From the NCBI RefSeq assembly GCF_007846085.1, contig NZ_VOEJ01000002.1, forward strand, positions 434,001 to 498,000: DNA of 64,000 nt, written 5' to 3'. A program made the position numbers and the translations under genes. Shown here one piece after another: positions 53,582 through 62,462 of the stretch. Source of the stretch: Mucilaginibacter pallidiroseus. GTDB lineage: Bacteria; Bacteroidota; Bacteroidia; Sphingobacteriales; Sphingobacteriaceae. The notes below the pieces were generated by a model. The model saw only the letters and a list, made by a program, of their open reading frames with translations. It was not told the origin of the DNA and did not search any database. Each line of letters starts with the position of its first letter. Position 1 is the stretch's first letter.

Positions 53582-55042
53582 TCAGCTCTCCTGTGCTTCT
53601 ATTTTAACATCCGTTGCAGCGATATTACCATAGCCAAACAGGCTTCGTTCCTTTATAATTGTAGCTACGGCAGGTGGCACAAAATCCTCCCAGCCGGGCT
53701 TGTGCTCCTTTATCAGGCGCAGCACGCTATCGGTTTCTACCTGCAGATTTTTTTCATTGTAATTGCGGATATCCTCAATCTTGTCATTAGCTACAAGATA
53801 TTCGTACAAATCGATAAGTTTTGGGGGTAATGAAAACTTGGCACCGTTCCAGATCACGCCATCGCGAAGGGTAGGATAGATGAACAATTTAACTTTACGG
53901 CTAAACAAGGTAGAGAAAGACTCCAGGATGCCGCCCGGCAAATCAGTATAATGCTCTTCGCCAAAGATGTACTCCAGGTTTGGATAACCAAGCACCACGC
54001 CAATTTTAAGCTTGGTAATTTTTGAAAGGTAGGCCACTAGTTTATAATACTCGTGAAAATTAGATATCATAACTGTTTGCCCTAATGAGCAAAGGATATC
54101 TACCCTGTCCAAAAAGTCCTTTTCATCTATCTGGCCGCTTTCATCGGCATCGCGTTCTTTAAGTGCCTGCAGCGTAAGCTCGGTAAGTACAACGATGTTT
54201 TCCTTGTCCACATCTGGCTCCTCGGTAAACTGTTCCATGCCGCGTAACAGCATATCAACATGCACATTAATAAGCGGGCGGAAACGTCCACGCACTACCA
54301 CAATGTGCTTTTTATACAATATCTCTGATGGTTGCTGGTTTTTGCCATTTGGCCCGAATAGCGCTGCATCAGAAAAGCCATGCTTAACCAGGTAAAGGCT
54401 CATTAAACGATTATCAACATCCTTAAAGCTTTCTCCCTCAAAGTGGATCATATCTATTTGAATTCGATCGCGATTAAGGTTGTGCATCAGCGACAACAGG
54501 AAATCAACTGCCGATTTACGGTAGTAAAAGCAGGCATATAAAAGGTTAACACCTAAAATACCTACAGCCTGCTGTTGCAGCACGTTATCATTATCCAGCA
54601 ATTTTACGTGGAGTATAACATCATGCTGAGGCCCGTTGGGCTCGGTTTGGAAACGTACGCCTATCCAACCATGCCCCTCGTTTGTTTTGTGAAAGTTAAG
54701 TGCCGAAAAAGTACCGGAAAGTGCAAAGAATGTAGTGCGGTCGCCGCGTTGTGCAGCAAGGCGTTCTATCAACAAATTATATTCATGATCGAGCATTGCT
54801 GATAGCCGCTGCCGGCTCACATATCTTTTTATTTGCTGGGTGCCGTAAATAGCGTCAGAAAAAGTCATGTCATAGGCCGACATGGTTTTGGCTACCGTAC
54901 CGGCTGCCCCTCCTGCTTTAAAAAAGTGGGCCGCAATATCCTGCCCGGCGCCAATTTCGGCAAATGAGCCATATATCTGCGGGTCGAGGTTTATGGCCAG
55001 TGCCTTTTGTTTGGTAGCAATATCTTTATTAAAGTTTTCCAT
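53582..55042 (-). CDS. Conserved protein of unknown function with an EF-hand-like loop
   Basis: The 486-residue cytoplasmic protein has no signal peptide. It is well conserved in appearance, with long ordered alpha/beta segments (FFALSGTFSALNFHKTNEGHG, IGVVLGYPNLEYIFGEEHYTDLPGG, LFIYPTLRDG). Residues 298-309 read DADESGQIDEKD, a complete EF-hand loop with acidic residues at positions 1, 3, 9 and 12, Gly at 6 and Ile at 8. I do not recognise a reaction; homologues carry unreliable names such as nicotinate-nucleotide adenylyltransferase or TonB receptor. I chose ATG 55042 because the upstream frame is low in conserved content. It precedes the GH42-like gene. Confidence 0.75.
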   Translation of the reverse strand: MENFNKDIATKQKALAINLDPQIYGSFAEIGAGQDIAAHFFKAGGAAGTVAKTMSAYDMTFSDAIYGTQQIKRYVSRQRLSAMLDHEYNLLIERLAAQRGDRTTFFALSGTFSALNFHKTNEGHGWIGVRFQTEPNGPQHDVILHVKLLDNDNVLQQQAVGILGVNLLYACFYYRKSAVDFLLSLMHNLNRDRIQIDMIHFEGESFKDVDNRLMSLYLVKHGFSDAALFGPNGKNQQPSEILYKKHIVVVRGRFRPLINVHVDMLLRGMEQFTEEPDVDKENIVVLTELTLQALKERDADESGQIDEKDFLDRVDILCSLGQTVMISNFHEYYKLVAYLSKITKLKIGVVLGYPNLEYIFGEEHYTDLPGGILESFSTLFSRKVKLFIYPTLRDGVIWNGAKFSLPPKLIDLYEYLVANDKIEDIRNYNEKNLQVETDSVLRLIKEHKPGWEDFVPPAVATIIKERSLFGYGNIAATDVKIEAQES

Positions 55043-55190
55043 AAATGGTAAATTAAGATAGTTTTTACGGGGGCTTTGTAAAGATAATCCTTTGGTATGC
55101 GGCAAGAGACAGAAACTTACACACTTAACATTAGGGCGCAAAAATCAGCTCATCCTGCTAATTTTATTAATTATAATTCAAGAACTCACA

Positions 55191-56168
55191 CTACAAGTTA
55201 GCCGTTAACGCCTTCAAAAACTTTTCCGGAACTTCCACATGTGGTATGTGGCCTACGTTATCAAACTCAATTAATTTGCAGTTTGTTATTTTTTTAGCCG
55301 TTTCGGGTCCCAACAATTTATAGTTTCCGTGCTTGGCCTTTTCTGCATCACTTAACAGGGCTTTGCCCACTATGGTTTTATCTTCCTTGCCGATGAACAA
55401 CACTACCGGCATTTTTAGCAGGCTAAATTCGTAACAAACCGGCTGCTCATATATCATCTCGAAAGTAAGGGCAGCTACCATAGCATAGCGCGGAAAGTCG
55501 GCACTTTTGGCAACACCTGCACCAATGTTAACCAGGTAATCATATTCCGGCTTCCATGTAGTAAAGTACGATGACTGGTAATATTTTTTTACGCTTTCAT
55601 AGGTGGTTTTCAGTTCGCTTTTGTAATCGTCGGCAGCACTGTTGTAGGGCACAAAGGTGCGGTAATCCTCGAGGCCTATGGGGTCTTCCAACAAGAGCTT
55701 TTGCACCGCTGCCGGATACATCAAGCTAAAGCGTGTGGCCAGCATACCACCCATAGAGTGCCCCATCAAGGTAACTTGTTTTACGCCGAGCGTATCCAGC
55801 AATTGCTTGTTGAACCGCGCCAGAGCATGAAAGCTGTAATGAATAAACGGCTTTGATGATTTACCGAAGCCGATTTGGTCGGGCACTATAACGCGATACC
55901 CCTTTGCCGACAGGGCCTTTATCACACTTGTCCAGTAATAACCTCCGAAGTTTTTACCATGAAAAAGCATTATGGTTTTGCCGTTTGGACTGGTTGGCTT
56001 TACATCCATATAAGCCATCCTGACGTCCTGGTTTTCTACATGGATAGGAAGAAAACTTACAGGGTAAGGATACTTAACGTTTTCTAACGTGACGGAAAGT
56101 GTGTCTTGCGCATATGCGGCAACGGATAGTAAAAAAGCAAATAAGGTAATCGTAAGTATTCTACGCAT
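55191..56168 (-). CDS. Secreted alpha/beta hydrolase
   Basis: The 325-residue protein has a signal peptide (about 1-20, ending AYAQ) and an alpha/beta hydrolase domain. The oxyanion region is MLFHGKNFGG, the nucleophile elbow is LMGHSMGGMLATR (Ser about 141), the acid is in FIGKEDKTIVG and the catalytic His is in NVGHIPHVEVPEKF. It may act on esters or amides in the periplasm; the substrate is unknown. It stands alone. Confidence 0.88.
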   Translation of the reverse strand: MRRILTITLFAFLLSVAAYAQDTLSVTLENVKYPYPVSFLPIHVENQDVRMAYMDVKPTSPNGKTIMLFHGKNFGGYYWTSVIKALSAKGYRVIVPDQIGFGKSSKPFIHYSFHALARFNKQLLDTLGVKQVTLMGHSMGGMLATRFSLMYPAAVQKLLLEDPIGLEDYRTFVPYNSAADDYKSELKTTYESVKKYYQSSYFTTWKPEYDYLVNIGAGVAKSADFPRYAMVAALTFEMIYEQPVCYEFSLLKMPVVLFIGKEDKTIVGKALLSDAEKAKHGNYKLLGPETAKKITNCKLIEFDNVGHIPHVEVPEKFLKALTANL

Positions 56169-56268
56169 GTATAAAATACAGGCTTTACGCTCAATGGTTT
56201 TGTTTTTTAAAAATTGTGCTAGTCGGTCAATAATTATAGTTCTTATTGATTAATTTACCCTATTAATT

Positions 56269-56859
56269 ATGTTAATTAAAATACCCCGTTATAAATTTTT
56301 TAAGCACTATCCGGATTTCCCGAAATCTAACGACTATCACAACAAGTATTCATTCCCTGAGACGTATGATTATTATATATTTTCAACACCCCCAGCAAAG
56401 TCAACTGTAGGTTTGTCAAACAATATCTCATTGGGTTTAACAAAATTGGTTAAGGTTTTAGGCTACCATGGATTATATTTTATGGGCGATACCACAATTC
56501 CATGGCTTTACAAGAAACACCATTACAAACCGGTTCAAAAAGCGCTTGACTATATCGCTGATAGCAATATAAAATCTACGTTTAATGGTGCACTTTATGC
56601 AGACGTTAGTGAACTACCTATTTTTGTAAGACACCTCTTTTGGCTGGAAAGGTGTAATGGGGTCGTTTCTAATCCTTATTTTACCGATAGTGGTTTTAAC
56701 ATAATCGGAAATATCTGCAAATACGGCAATATTCACTTAAGCACAATAAACGAGCTTACTGATGATCTGTTAAATGACGTGTTAGCAGAAACACCACTAA
56801 GTATTTTTGAAGGAGAAAGCTGCGGTAGTAGCGCCATTCCCCACAGAATACTTGCTTAA
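56269..56859 (+). CDS. Hypothetical protein
   Basis: The 196-residue protein has no signal peptide, membrane helix or motif I recognise. It begins MLIKIPRYKFFKHYPDFPKSND and is rich in Tyr, Asn and Phe. Its base composition is clearly more AT-rich than the flanking genes. The stop overlaps the convergent dipeptide epimerase gene by four bases. It might be a recently gained or orphan gene, but that is inference. Confidence 0.55.
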   Translation: MLIKIPRYKFFKHYPDFPKSNDYHNKYSFPETYDYYIFSTPPAKSTVGLSNNISLGLTKLVKVLGYHGLYFMGDTTIPWLYKKHHYKPVQKALDYIADSNIKSTFNGALYADVSELPIFVRHLFWLERCNGVVSNPYFTDSGFNIIGNICKYGNIHLSTINELTDDLLNDVLAETPLSIFEGESCGSSAIPHRILA

Positions 56860-57872
56860 ATTTTGTACATCAATCCTAACCCCGGTTCATCGCTTAGCAC
56901 CCATTTACCGTTTTCGAAAGCAGGCATTGTATAGGGATTGTTCGAGGTAAGGAAAGGGCCATCCAGATCGGCCCAGTCACATTGCGGGGCAAGGGCGGCG
57001 GCGGCTAGGGTAGCGCAGCTGGTTTCGCTCATGCAGCCTATCAATATCTTCAGGCCGAGTTGCCTGGCCCTGTCAACCATCTTTTTTGCCTCGTGCACCC
57101 CTGCCGATTTCATTAGTTTTATATTGATGCCATGATAAACGCCTGCGGCCTTGTCCACATCGGGCAGTCGTTGTATTGCTTCATCGCCAATAATTGGAAT
57201 CGGGCTGTGTTCCGTTATCCAGGCGTTACCTGCTATATCAGTTTTTAGCATAGGCTGCTCTATCAGCAATACGCCTTGCTCCTGCAACCAGTAAATCAAC
57301 TCGAGGCTTTTTTCCTTATCTGTCCAGCCCTGGTTGGCATCTACATACAACGGCACATTGCTAACCGAGCGGATGGTTGTTATCAGTTCCTTATCACTAT
57401 CGCGCCCCAGCTTTACCTTTATTACTTTGTGGCCGCTTGCTTCCATTACTTTTTGGCGTATTACATCCTCGTTGTCAATACCAATAGTAAAGCTGGATAC
57501 CGGCATTTGCGCGGGGTTGCTACCCATCAACCGCCAGCAGGGCTGCGATTGCAGCTTTCCGTCAAGATCATGCAAAGCAATATCAATAGCCGCCTTTATG
57601 GCCGGTTGCCCGGGTGCTATGCTATCCAGGTAATTAACTATTTCATCAAAATCAAAAGGGTACGTAAACCCGCTTACATCAACCTTACTTAAAAATACAG
57701 TGGCAGTTTCATGGCTTTCGCCCATGTAGGGTACCATTGATGCTTCGCCGTAGCCGGTATAACCGTCGTGGTGTAATTGCACCAGCATTAGCGGGGTAGA
57801 ATTACGGGAAAACCTGGCTATGGTAAACGTATGCCTAAGCAGTAGCTCGAAAGGTTGGTAAGTAAGCTGCAT
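56856..57872 (-). CDS. Dipeptide epimerase (enolase superfamily)
   Basis: The 338-residue enzyme has a capping domain and a modified TIM barrel of the muconate lactonising type. The catalytic and metal residues are in VIKVKLGRD (KxK), YVDANQGW (Asp), LLIEQPM (Glu), IIGDEAI (Asp) and INIKLMKSAG (Lys). This pattern fits L-Ala-D/L-Glu and related dipeptide epimerases, which recycle murein peptides. The start at 57872 is supported by conservation of MQLTYQPFELLLRHTFTIARF-like openings, whereas the upstream frame looks random. It is divergent from the 57927 gene. Confidence 0.85.
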   Translation of the reverse strand: MQLTYQPFELLLRHTFTIARFSRNSTPLMLVQLHHDGYTGYGEASMVPYMGESHETATVFLSKVDVSGFTYPFDFDEIVNYLDSIAPGQPAIKAAIDIALHDLDGKLQSQPCWRLMGSNPAQMPVSSFTIGIDNEDVIRQKVMEASGHKVIKVKLGRDSDKELITTIRSVSNVPLYVDANQGWTDKEKSLELIYWLQEQGVLLIEQPMLKTDIAGNAWITEHSPIPIIGDEAIQRLPDVDKAAGVYHGINIKLMKSAGVHEAKKMVDRARQLGLKILIGCMSETSCATLAAAALAPQCDWADLDGPFLTSNNPYTMPAFENGKWVLSDEPGLGLMYKI

Positions 57873-57913
57873 GTCAAATATCAAAGCTAAAATTTTACAT
57901 TTAAAATCATGCT

Positions 57914-57921
57914 TATCTTTG
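57914..57921 (+). promoter_or_regulatory. -7 box of the 329-residue hypothetical gene
   Basis: TATCTTTG is a perfect -7 box and would start transcription at 57925 or so, two bases before the ATG at 57927. No -33 TTTG is seen. Confidence 0.5.
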
Positions 57922-57926
57922 CGGCT

Positions 57927-58916
57927 ATGCCGGTACAAATCTATTCGCCGTTTGAAAAGTTTAACTTTAGTAATACCAGCTGCTTCCTTACGGGCCAGCC
58001 GCTGCAAAGTACTGAAGAAAAAATACAGGTTTTTCCGCAGTGGTTAATGAGCCTCTACAAGCTGGAAGACCAGCCTTTTAAACTGCTAGACGAAAGCATT
58101 GCCACTTATAAAGATCTTAAAATACCATGCTCGGCGCAGGTAAATGATGCGTTTTTGGAACCGCTTGAAAACGAGATTGCTGAGGCTTTTGCAAAAGGCT
58201 ACAAGGGTGTTAGAGCACTCAATGAACTCCGCCTTTTTCAGTGGGCGGCCAAGCTGATGTACGGTATAGTGTTTAACGAGATACAATCGGGCATAAAAAT
58301 GCAGCATGCGCAGGGCGAGCAATTCAGCATGTCGCAATCTATTCTGCTAAAGTTTAGCCAACTGCACATGATGCTGCAAAGCATTAACCTGCCTTTATAC
58401 TTTGAAGAATTTAAGCCGTTCAGCCTGTTCCTGTTCAAGGTAAATAACCGTGAGGAAGAGTTTGGCTACCGCGATGAAATCAACACCCAAACTTTTGCTT
58501 TACGCATAAAAGATTTTGGCCTGATACTGTGCCTGCAGGATAACCAGGCTAACCGTGGCTATCATCATGAGATTTATGAAAAGATAAAAGAAGACACACT
58601 GCACCCTATACAGTTTGAAGAATTTAGCGGCCGCGTGTTTTACTCCAATTACCTTTTTAACCGACTGCCCGAGTATAATATTTTGCCGGTAAACGATGAG
58701 ATATTTATTGAGGATATGCCGCTGCGCGGAGTAAGCAGCAAGCCGGTTTTTGACCACTGGGTAAACAAAACCTACGGGCAGGTGCTGGAAAACTTCTGGA
58801 AAAATTGGGGATTCTTGCTGCTCGAGATCATTAAAGACCCGGAGCACCCGATGAGCTTTTTATTTGATGCAGAAGGCAACAAAATAAGCTCGCAAAGTAT
58901 CTTACTCCCTATTTAA
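57927..58916 (+). CDS. Conserved hypothetical protein
   Basis: The 329-residue protein is cytoplasmic with no signal peptide or membrane helix. The N-terminus has a CFLTGQ motif; the rest is helical and rich in Phe, Glu and Leu. I recognise no family. The ATG at 57927 is preferred to 57909 because the -7 box lies between the two. It overlaps the convergent rhomboid gene by eight bases. It seems to be a single-gene transcript that is leaderless or has a two-base leader. Confidence 0.65.
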   Translation: MPVQIYSPFEKFNFSNTSCFLTGQPLQSTEEKIQVFPQWLMSLYKLEDQPFKLLDESIATYKDLKIPCSAQVNDAFLEPLENEIAEAFAKGYKGVRALNELRLFQWAAKLMYGIVFNEIQSGIKMQHAQGEQFSMSQSILLKFSQLHMMLQSINLPLYFEEFKPFSLFLFKVNNREEEFGYRDEINTQTFALRIKDFGLILCLQDNQANRGYHHEIYEKIKEDTLHPIQFEEFSGRVFYSNYLFNRLPEYNILPVNDEIFIEDMPLRGVSSKPVFDHWVNKTYGQVLENFWKNWGFLLLEIIKDPEHPMSFLFDAEGNKISSQSILLPI

Positions 58917-59520
58917 ATTTGCTGATAAACTGATTTACCACATCATGGTTAAGCGCTATAGTGATAAATATGCCGCTGATGGCACCAAATAAGTGGGCGT
59001 CGTGGTTTACATTATCGCGTGCATGCTTTGATGCAAAGTGGCAATAAATTAAATATAGCCCGCCAAACACCCATGCCGGGAACTCCAACCCGGGAATGAT
59101 CAACAGCCCCATTTTTGCCAATGGGTCAAACATGATGTAGCTAAATATAACCGCGCTGATAGCGCCCGAAGCGCCAAGGCTATTGTACCATATATCTTCT
59201 TTGTGTTTTTGGATAGACGGAAGGTCGCTTAAAATAAGGCTTAAAAAGTACAGCACCCCAAACTGCCAATGCCCAATCATAGTTTCTAATTGAAAGGCAA
59301 AGAAATAGTAAGAGAACATATTAAAGAACAGGTGGTTCCAATCCTTGTGTATAAAGCCGCTTGTTATAACGGTGTACACCCTGCCCCCGCGCGATACGGT
59401 ATAGGGGTTAAGAATGAAGCGTACGTAAATGTTCTCATCATTAAAGGCCCATAATGTGCAGGCAATAGTTAATACAAATATTACGGATGCCACAGGGGCA
59501 TACTGCAGGTATTCCATCAT
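58909..59520 (-). CDS. Rhomboid-family intramembrane serine protease
   Basis: The 203-residue protein has six membrane helices, including the N-terminal VASVIFVLTIACTLWAF. The oxyanion/loop WNHLFFNMFSYYFF, the nucleophile Ser in SLGASGAISAVIF (about 118) and the His in NHDAHLFGAISG (about 174) give the Ser-His dyad. It cuts transmembrane segments in the cytoplasmic membrane. Its ATG overlaps the stop of the M14 peptidase gene by four bases, so the two are translationally coupled. Confidence 0.9.
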   Translation of the reverse strand: MMEYLQYAPVASVIFVLTIACTLWAFNDENIYVRFILNPYTVSRGGRVYTVITSGFIHKDWNHLFFNMFSYYFFAFQLETMIGHWQFGVLYFLSLILSDLPSIQKHKEDIWYNSLGASGAISAVIFSYIMFDPLAKMGLLIIPGLEFPAWVFGGLYLIYCHFASKHARDNVNHDAHLFGAISGIFITIALNHDVVNQFISKFK

Positions 59521-61262
59521 GGTTTTAGGTCGAGTTTAGGGTTGGCTAATAACCGGCCAATAGGGTAACGCATGGCGGTTTTTTCAAAATAGGGCGAATT
59601 ACGGTAAACAAAGTTAAGTTGTGCCGCTGCGCTCTCAGCAAGCTGCGGGTTCCTGGCTTTTTCATCATCTAGCTTTTTACGCAACTCAGGATCGGTTTTT
59701 AGAAGATCGGCAGCAATGTCTTCAAACACGTAGTCAGAAAAATATTCCTTTTGGCCAAGCATGCTGTCAAAAAAGTTCCAGGCAAAAAACGAGTCGACGC
59801 CCTGCGGCTCAAGCGTTTCAACAATGTAGCGGTTAATGGGTTGGTTTACATAAACCACATAATCGCCTTCATAAAACTTTATTTTAGTATTAACCGGGTT
59901 CAGCTTAACGCCGCTATGCAGGTAGTGCCCCTCATAAGGGCGCGTGCCTGTTTTGTAATCGGCAATGTAATACATCTGCAAGTCAAGTGTAGTGTCGTGC
60001 GCAAGGCGGCTCATGGCAACCTTGTTCAGTTTAAACAAATCAATAACTTTACCCCAGGCCTGCGGTATAACGTAAGCAATGGGAGCATCAGCCGAAGCGC
60101 TGGTCTTATAGGTATTATAAAATTTAACGGTTTTTGAATACGGTTGGTTCCTGTCGTAATACAAACGTTTTAGGCCGCTTACCCCGCTGGTTTTGTATTG
60201 CGCGGCGTAACCTTTAAAGTTAATGGTATCTACCTTGCTGCGGTCAAGCTCCCAGCTCAGGGCAAATGTTTTTTGCCTGCTCACTTCTGCATCCACCCGC
60301 TTTTTCATTTCGCCAAGCAGTTTGGCATCCCGCTGGCAGATATTTATAAGCTGTTGCATAAAGTTATAGGTAGCATACAAACGCTTGTCGAAGGGCTTTA
60401 ACATATGCGTCTCGGTCATGTAGCTGATGATATTATGCTGAGCCGCAAAACCTGTGGAAAAGCGCGGCGTTTCCATAAAGCTTACAATACCGGAGTCGGG
60501 CAAGCCGTTTTCGCCGGCACCGTAAGGAATCATTTCGTACCCGCTTTTTTTCATGCCGGTATACAGGTCATGCGTCATTACATCAGCTGTATACTTAGCT
60601 AATACAGGGTTTTGCTTATCCTTTTGGGTTTCGATCAGCGTCATCACGTACTGATAGTCGGCACCATCGCTAACGTGGTTGTCCAGCAGCACTTCGGGTT
60701 GCCAGGTATTTAAAATTTGGGTAAAAGCCAGGGCATTACGGCTGTCGGCTTTAATAAAATCGCGGTTAAGGTCCAGGTTTCGATAGTTCCCCCTAAAACC
60801 ATATGCGCGCGGGCCGTTTTGGTTAGCGCGAGATGTTCCCCTGTTTTTGCTGCCATCTATATTGTATAGGGCTATAAAGCAAATTACCACATCTTTTGGC
60901 AACTGGTTTTTCACCAGCAGGTCGCGGGCAAGCATCATGCTGGCATCAACGCCTTCCGGTTCGCCGGGGTGTATGCCGTTGTTGATGAGCAATACGCGTT
61001 TGTTTTGCTTTTTAATAAGTGCAGGGTCAAAGACCTTATCGCACGACAATACCACCAGTGTCAAGGGAATTCCAACATCGGTACTACCATAATTAAACAG
61101 CTTCATTTGCGGCTGTTTAGCAGCAAGGTTTTTGTAATAGGCAAGTACCTCGGTATACGTTGCTGTGTAATTTTTATCCTTACTTAACTCAAAAGGAGTT
61201 AGCTGGGCATATGTCTGCAAAAAACAGGAAATAAATAAAAGCAGGAGAATGGGTCTTTTCAT
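59517..61262 (-). CDS. Secreted M14-family zinc carboxypeptidase-like protein
   Basis: The 581-residue exported protein has a signal peptide (about 1-19, ending TYAQ) and a zinc carboxypeptidase domain (about 25-330). The zinc ligands are in INNGIHPGEPEG (His and Glu) and LLDNHVSDG (His); the general base may be the Glu in YMTETHMLKP. A C-terminal beta region follows. I chose ATG 61262 because it gives a clean signal peptide. It is coupled to the rhomboid gene. Substrates may be peptides or murein stems. Confidence 0.87.
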   Translation of the reverse strand: MKRPILLLLFISCFLQTYAQLTPFELSKDKNYTATYTEVLAYYKNLAAKQPQMKLFNYGSTDVGIPLTLVVLSCDKVFDPALIKKQNKRVLLINNGIHPGEPEGVDASMMLARDLLVKNQLPKDVVICFIALYNIDGSKNRGTSRANQNGPRAYGFRGNYRNLDLNRDFIKADSRNALAFTQILNTWQPEVLLDNHVSDGADYQYVMTLIETQKDKQNPVLAKYTADVMTHDLYTGMKKSGYEMIPYGAGENGLPDSGIVSFMETPRFSTGFAAQHNIISYMTETHMLKPFDKRLYATYNFMQQLINICQRDAKLLGEMKKRVDAEVSRQKTFALSWELDRSKVDTINFKGYAAQYKTSGVSGLKRLYYDRNQPYSKTVKFYNTYKTSASADAPIAYVIPQAWGKVIDLFKLNKVAMSRLAHDTTLDLQMYYIADYKTGTRPYEGHYLHSGVKLNPVNTKIKFYEGDYVVYVNQPINRYIVETLEPQGVDSFFAWNFFDSMLGQKEYFSDYVFEDIAADLLKTDPELRKKLDDEKARNPQLAESAAAQLNFVYRNSPYFEKTAMRYPIGRLLANPKLDLKP

Positions 61263-61298
61263 ATCAATTACAGCAAATATAGGTTTGCCCTGCAATTA

Positions 61299-61655
61299 TC
61301 AGGCGTTTGCGCCAATTTCCTGCTGTAACTTTTTAGGTAGGCTTTTCAAGATCAGATCGTAAGAATGGTCTATCATCTCATGTAACTGCTTGTTGGTAAG
61401 GCCGCCGTCCATTTGCACCGTGTTCCAGTGCTTTTTGTTCATGTGGTAGCCGGGCAGCACTTCGCTATGCTTTTCACGCAGCTCAACAGCCAATTCCGGG
61501 TCGCATTTAACATTAAAGGTATTGCTGCCTATGCCCGTAAGTAAAAAAATCTTTTCGCCTACCTTAAATACAAGCGTATCCTCTCCAAACGGCAAACCCT
61601 CCGTAACGGCTGGTTTAGCAAGGCAATAATCGCGCAGGTCGTCGGTATACATCAT
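61299..61655 (-). CDS. MmcQ/YjbR family protein
   Basis: The 118-residue protein has the YjbR fold (also called a CyaY-like DNA-binding family). Visible segments are YCLAKPAVTEGLPFGEDTLVFKV near the N-terminus and GYHMNKKHWNTVQMDGGLTNKQLHEMIDHSYDLI. Its ATG shares one base with the stop of the upstream outer membrane protein gene, so the two are co-translated. DNA binding is a family suggestion; the role is unknown. Confidence 0.88.
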   Translation of the reverse strand: MMYTDDLRDYCLAKPAVTEGLPFGEDTLVFKVGEKIFLLTGIGSNTFNVKCDPELAVELREKHSEVLPGYHMNKKHWNTVQMDGGLTNKQLHEMIDHSYDLILKSLPKKLQQEIGANA

Positions 61656-62371
61656 TAATAGCTTCTAATCGATCTGTCGTATGCCGACTCGGCACCAAAG
61701 TTAAACCTTATGCCCACAGTAATCTGGCGGTACTGGCTTAATGCATTGTTTTTAAACTTGCTCGATGGGTCGTTATACCCGTCCAGCCCTTCGCCAAATA
61801 CAACGTTATGCCTGTAACCCAAATCAATATTGAAGATGGGCATATCGTACTCGTTATAAATCTTAAACTCGTAGCCAAATCGCAGCGGCAACGAAAAGTT
61901 GATGCCGCTGTTTTTTCCCGGGAACACATAGTTGGGATCATCTAAACTGGTTCGCTGCACGGTTAAGTTGTTCAGCACGAAACCCGCCCCGGTGCCTATG
62001 TAAAAGTTTTTTACAATATCCAACAGGAAGCTTCCCTGGTAGTCCATAACCTCGCCGGCCTGCAAATCGGCATGCAGGTAAACTGCTTTATAATTGTTTT
62101 TGTACTGACGGCGGTAAGGGTCACGATCAACCGTGAGGCCTCCTCCTGTAAGTGTTCCAAACTGAAACTCGGCCATTACCGGTACATAGGGGCTATAGTT
62201 GTAAACAAAATTGATATTGTAAGCCAGGTGATCGTAATTGCGGGCAACGTTTGTATAACCTTTTACACTGCTTACGCCAAAACCAATACCGTAGTTGTTG
62301 TAATTATACCCCTGTGCCTTTGCGCTGCAGGCTGCTGCAGTGATCAGGATAAGTAAAAAGTATTTTTTCAA
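61655..62371 (-). CDS. Outer membrane beta-barrel protein
   Basis: The 238-residue protein has a signal peptide (about 1-19, ending AKAQ) and alternating beta strands with many aromatic residues (YNYNNYGIGFGVSSVKG, YHNVVFGEGLDGYNDP-like and ITVGIRFNFGAES at the C-terminus). It resembles small PorT-like or OmpW-like beta-barrels, but no family is certain. It is co-translated with the MmcQ gene downstream. Confidence 0.75.
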   Translation of the reverse strand: MKKYFLLILITAAACSAKAQGYNYNNYGIGFGVSSVKGYTNVARNYDHLAYNINFVYNYSPYVPVMAEFQFGTLTGGGLTVDRDPYRRQYKNNYKAVYLHADLQAGEVMDYQGSFLLDIVKNFYIGTGAGFVLNNLTVQRTSLDDPNYVFPGKNSGINFSLPLRFGYEFKIYNEYDMPIFNIDLGYRHNVVFGEGLDGYNDPSSKFKNNALSQYRQITVGIRFNFGAESAYDRSIRSY

Positions 62372-62462
62372 ACCAAATATTGTTTAGGATATTTACAATT
62401 TACGCCGCCGGATAAAAGACAACGGGCGGTCAACAGAATAAATTTTGCACTAATATAAGCTT

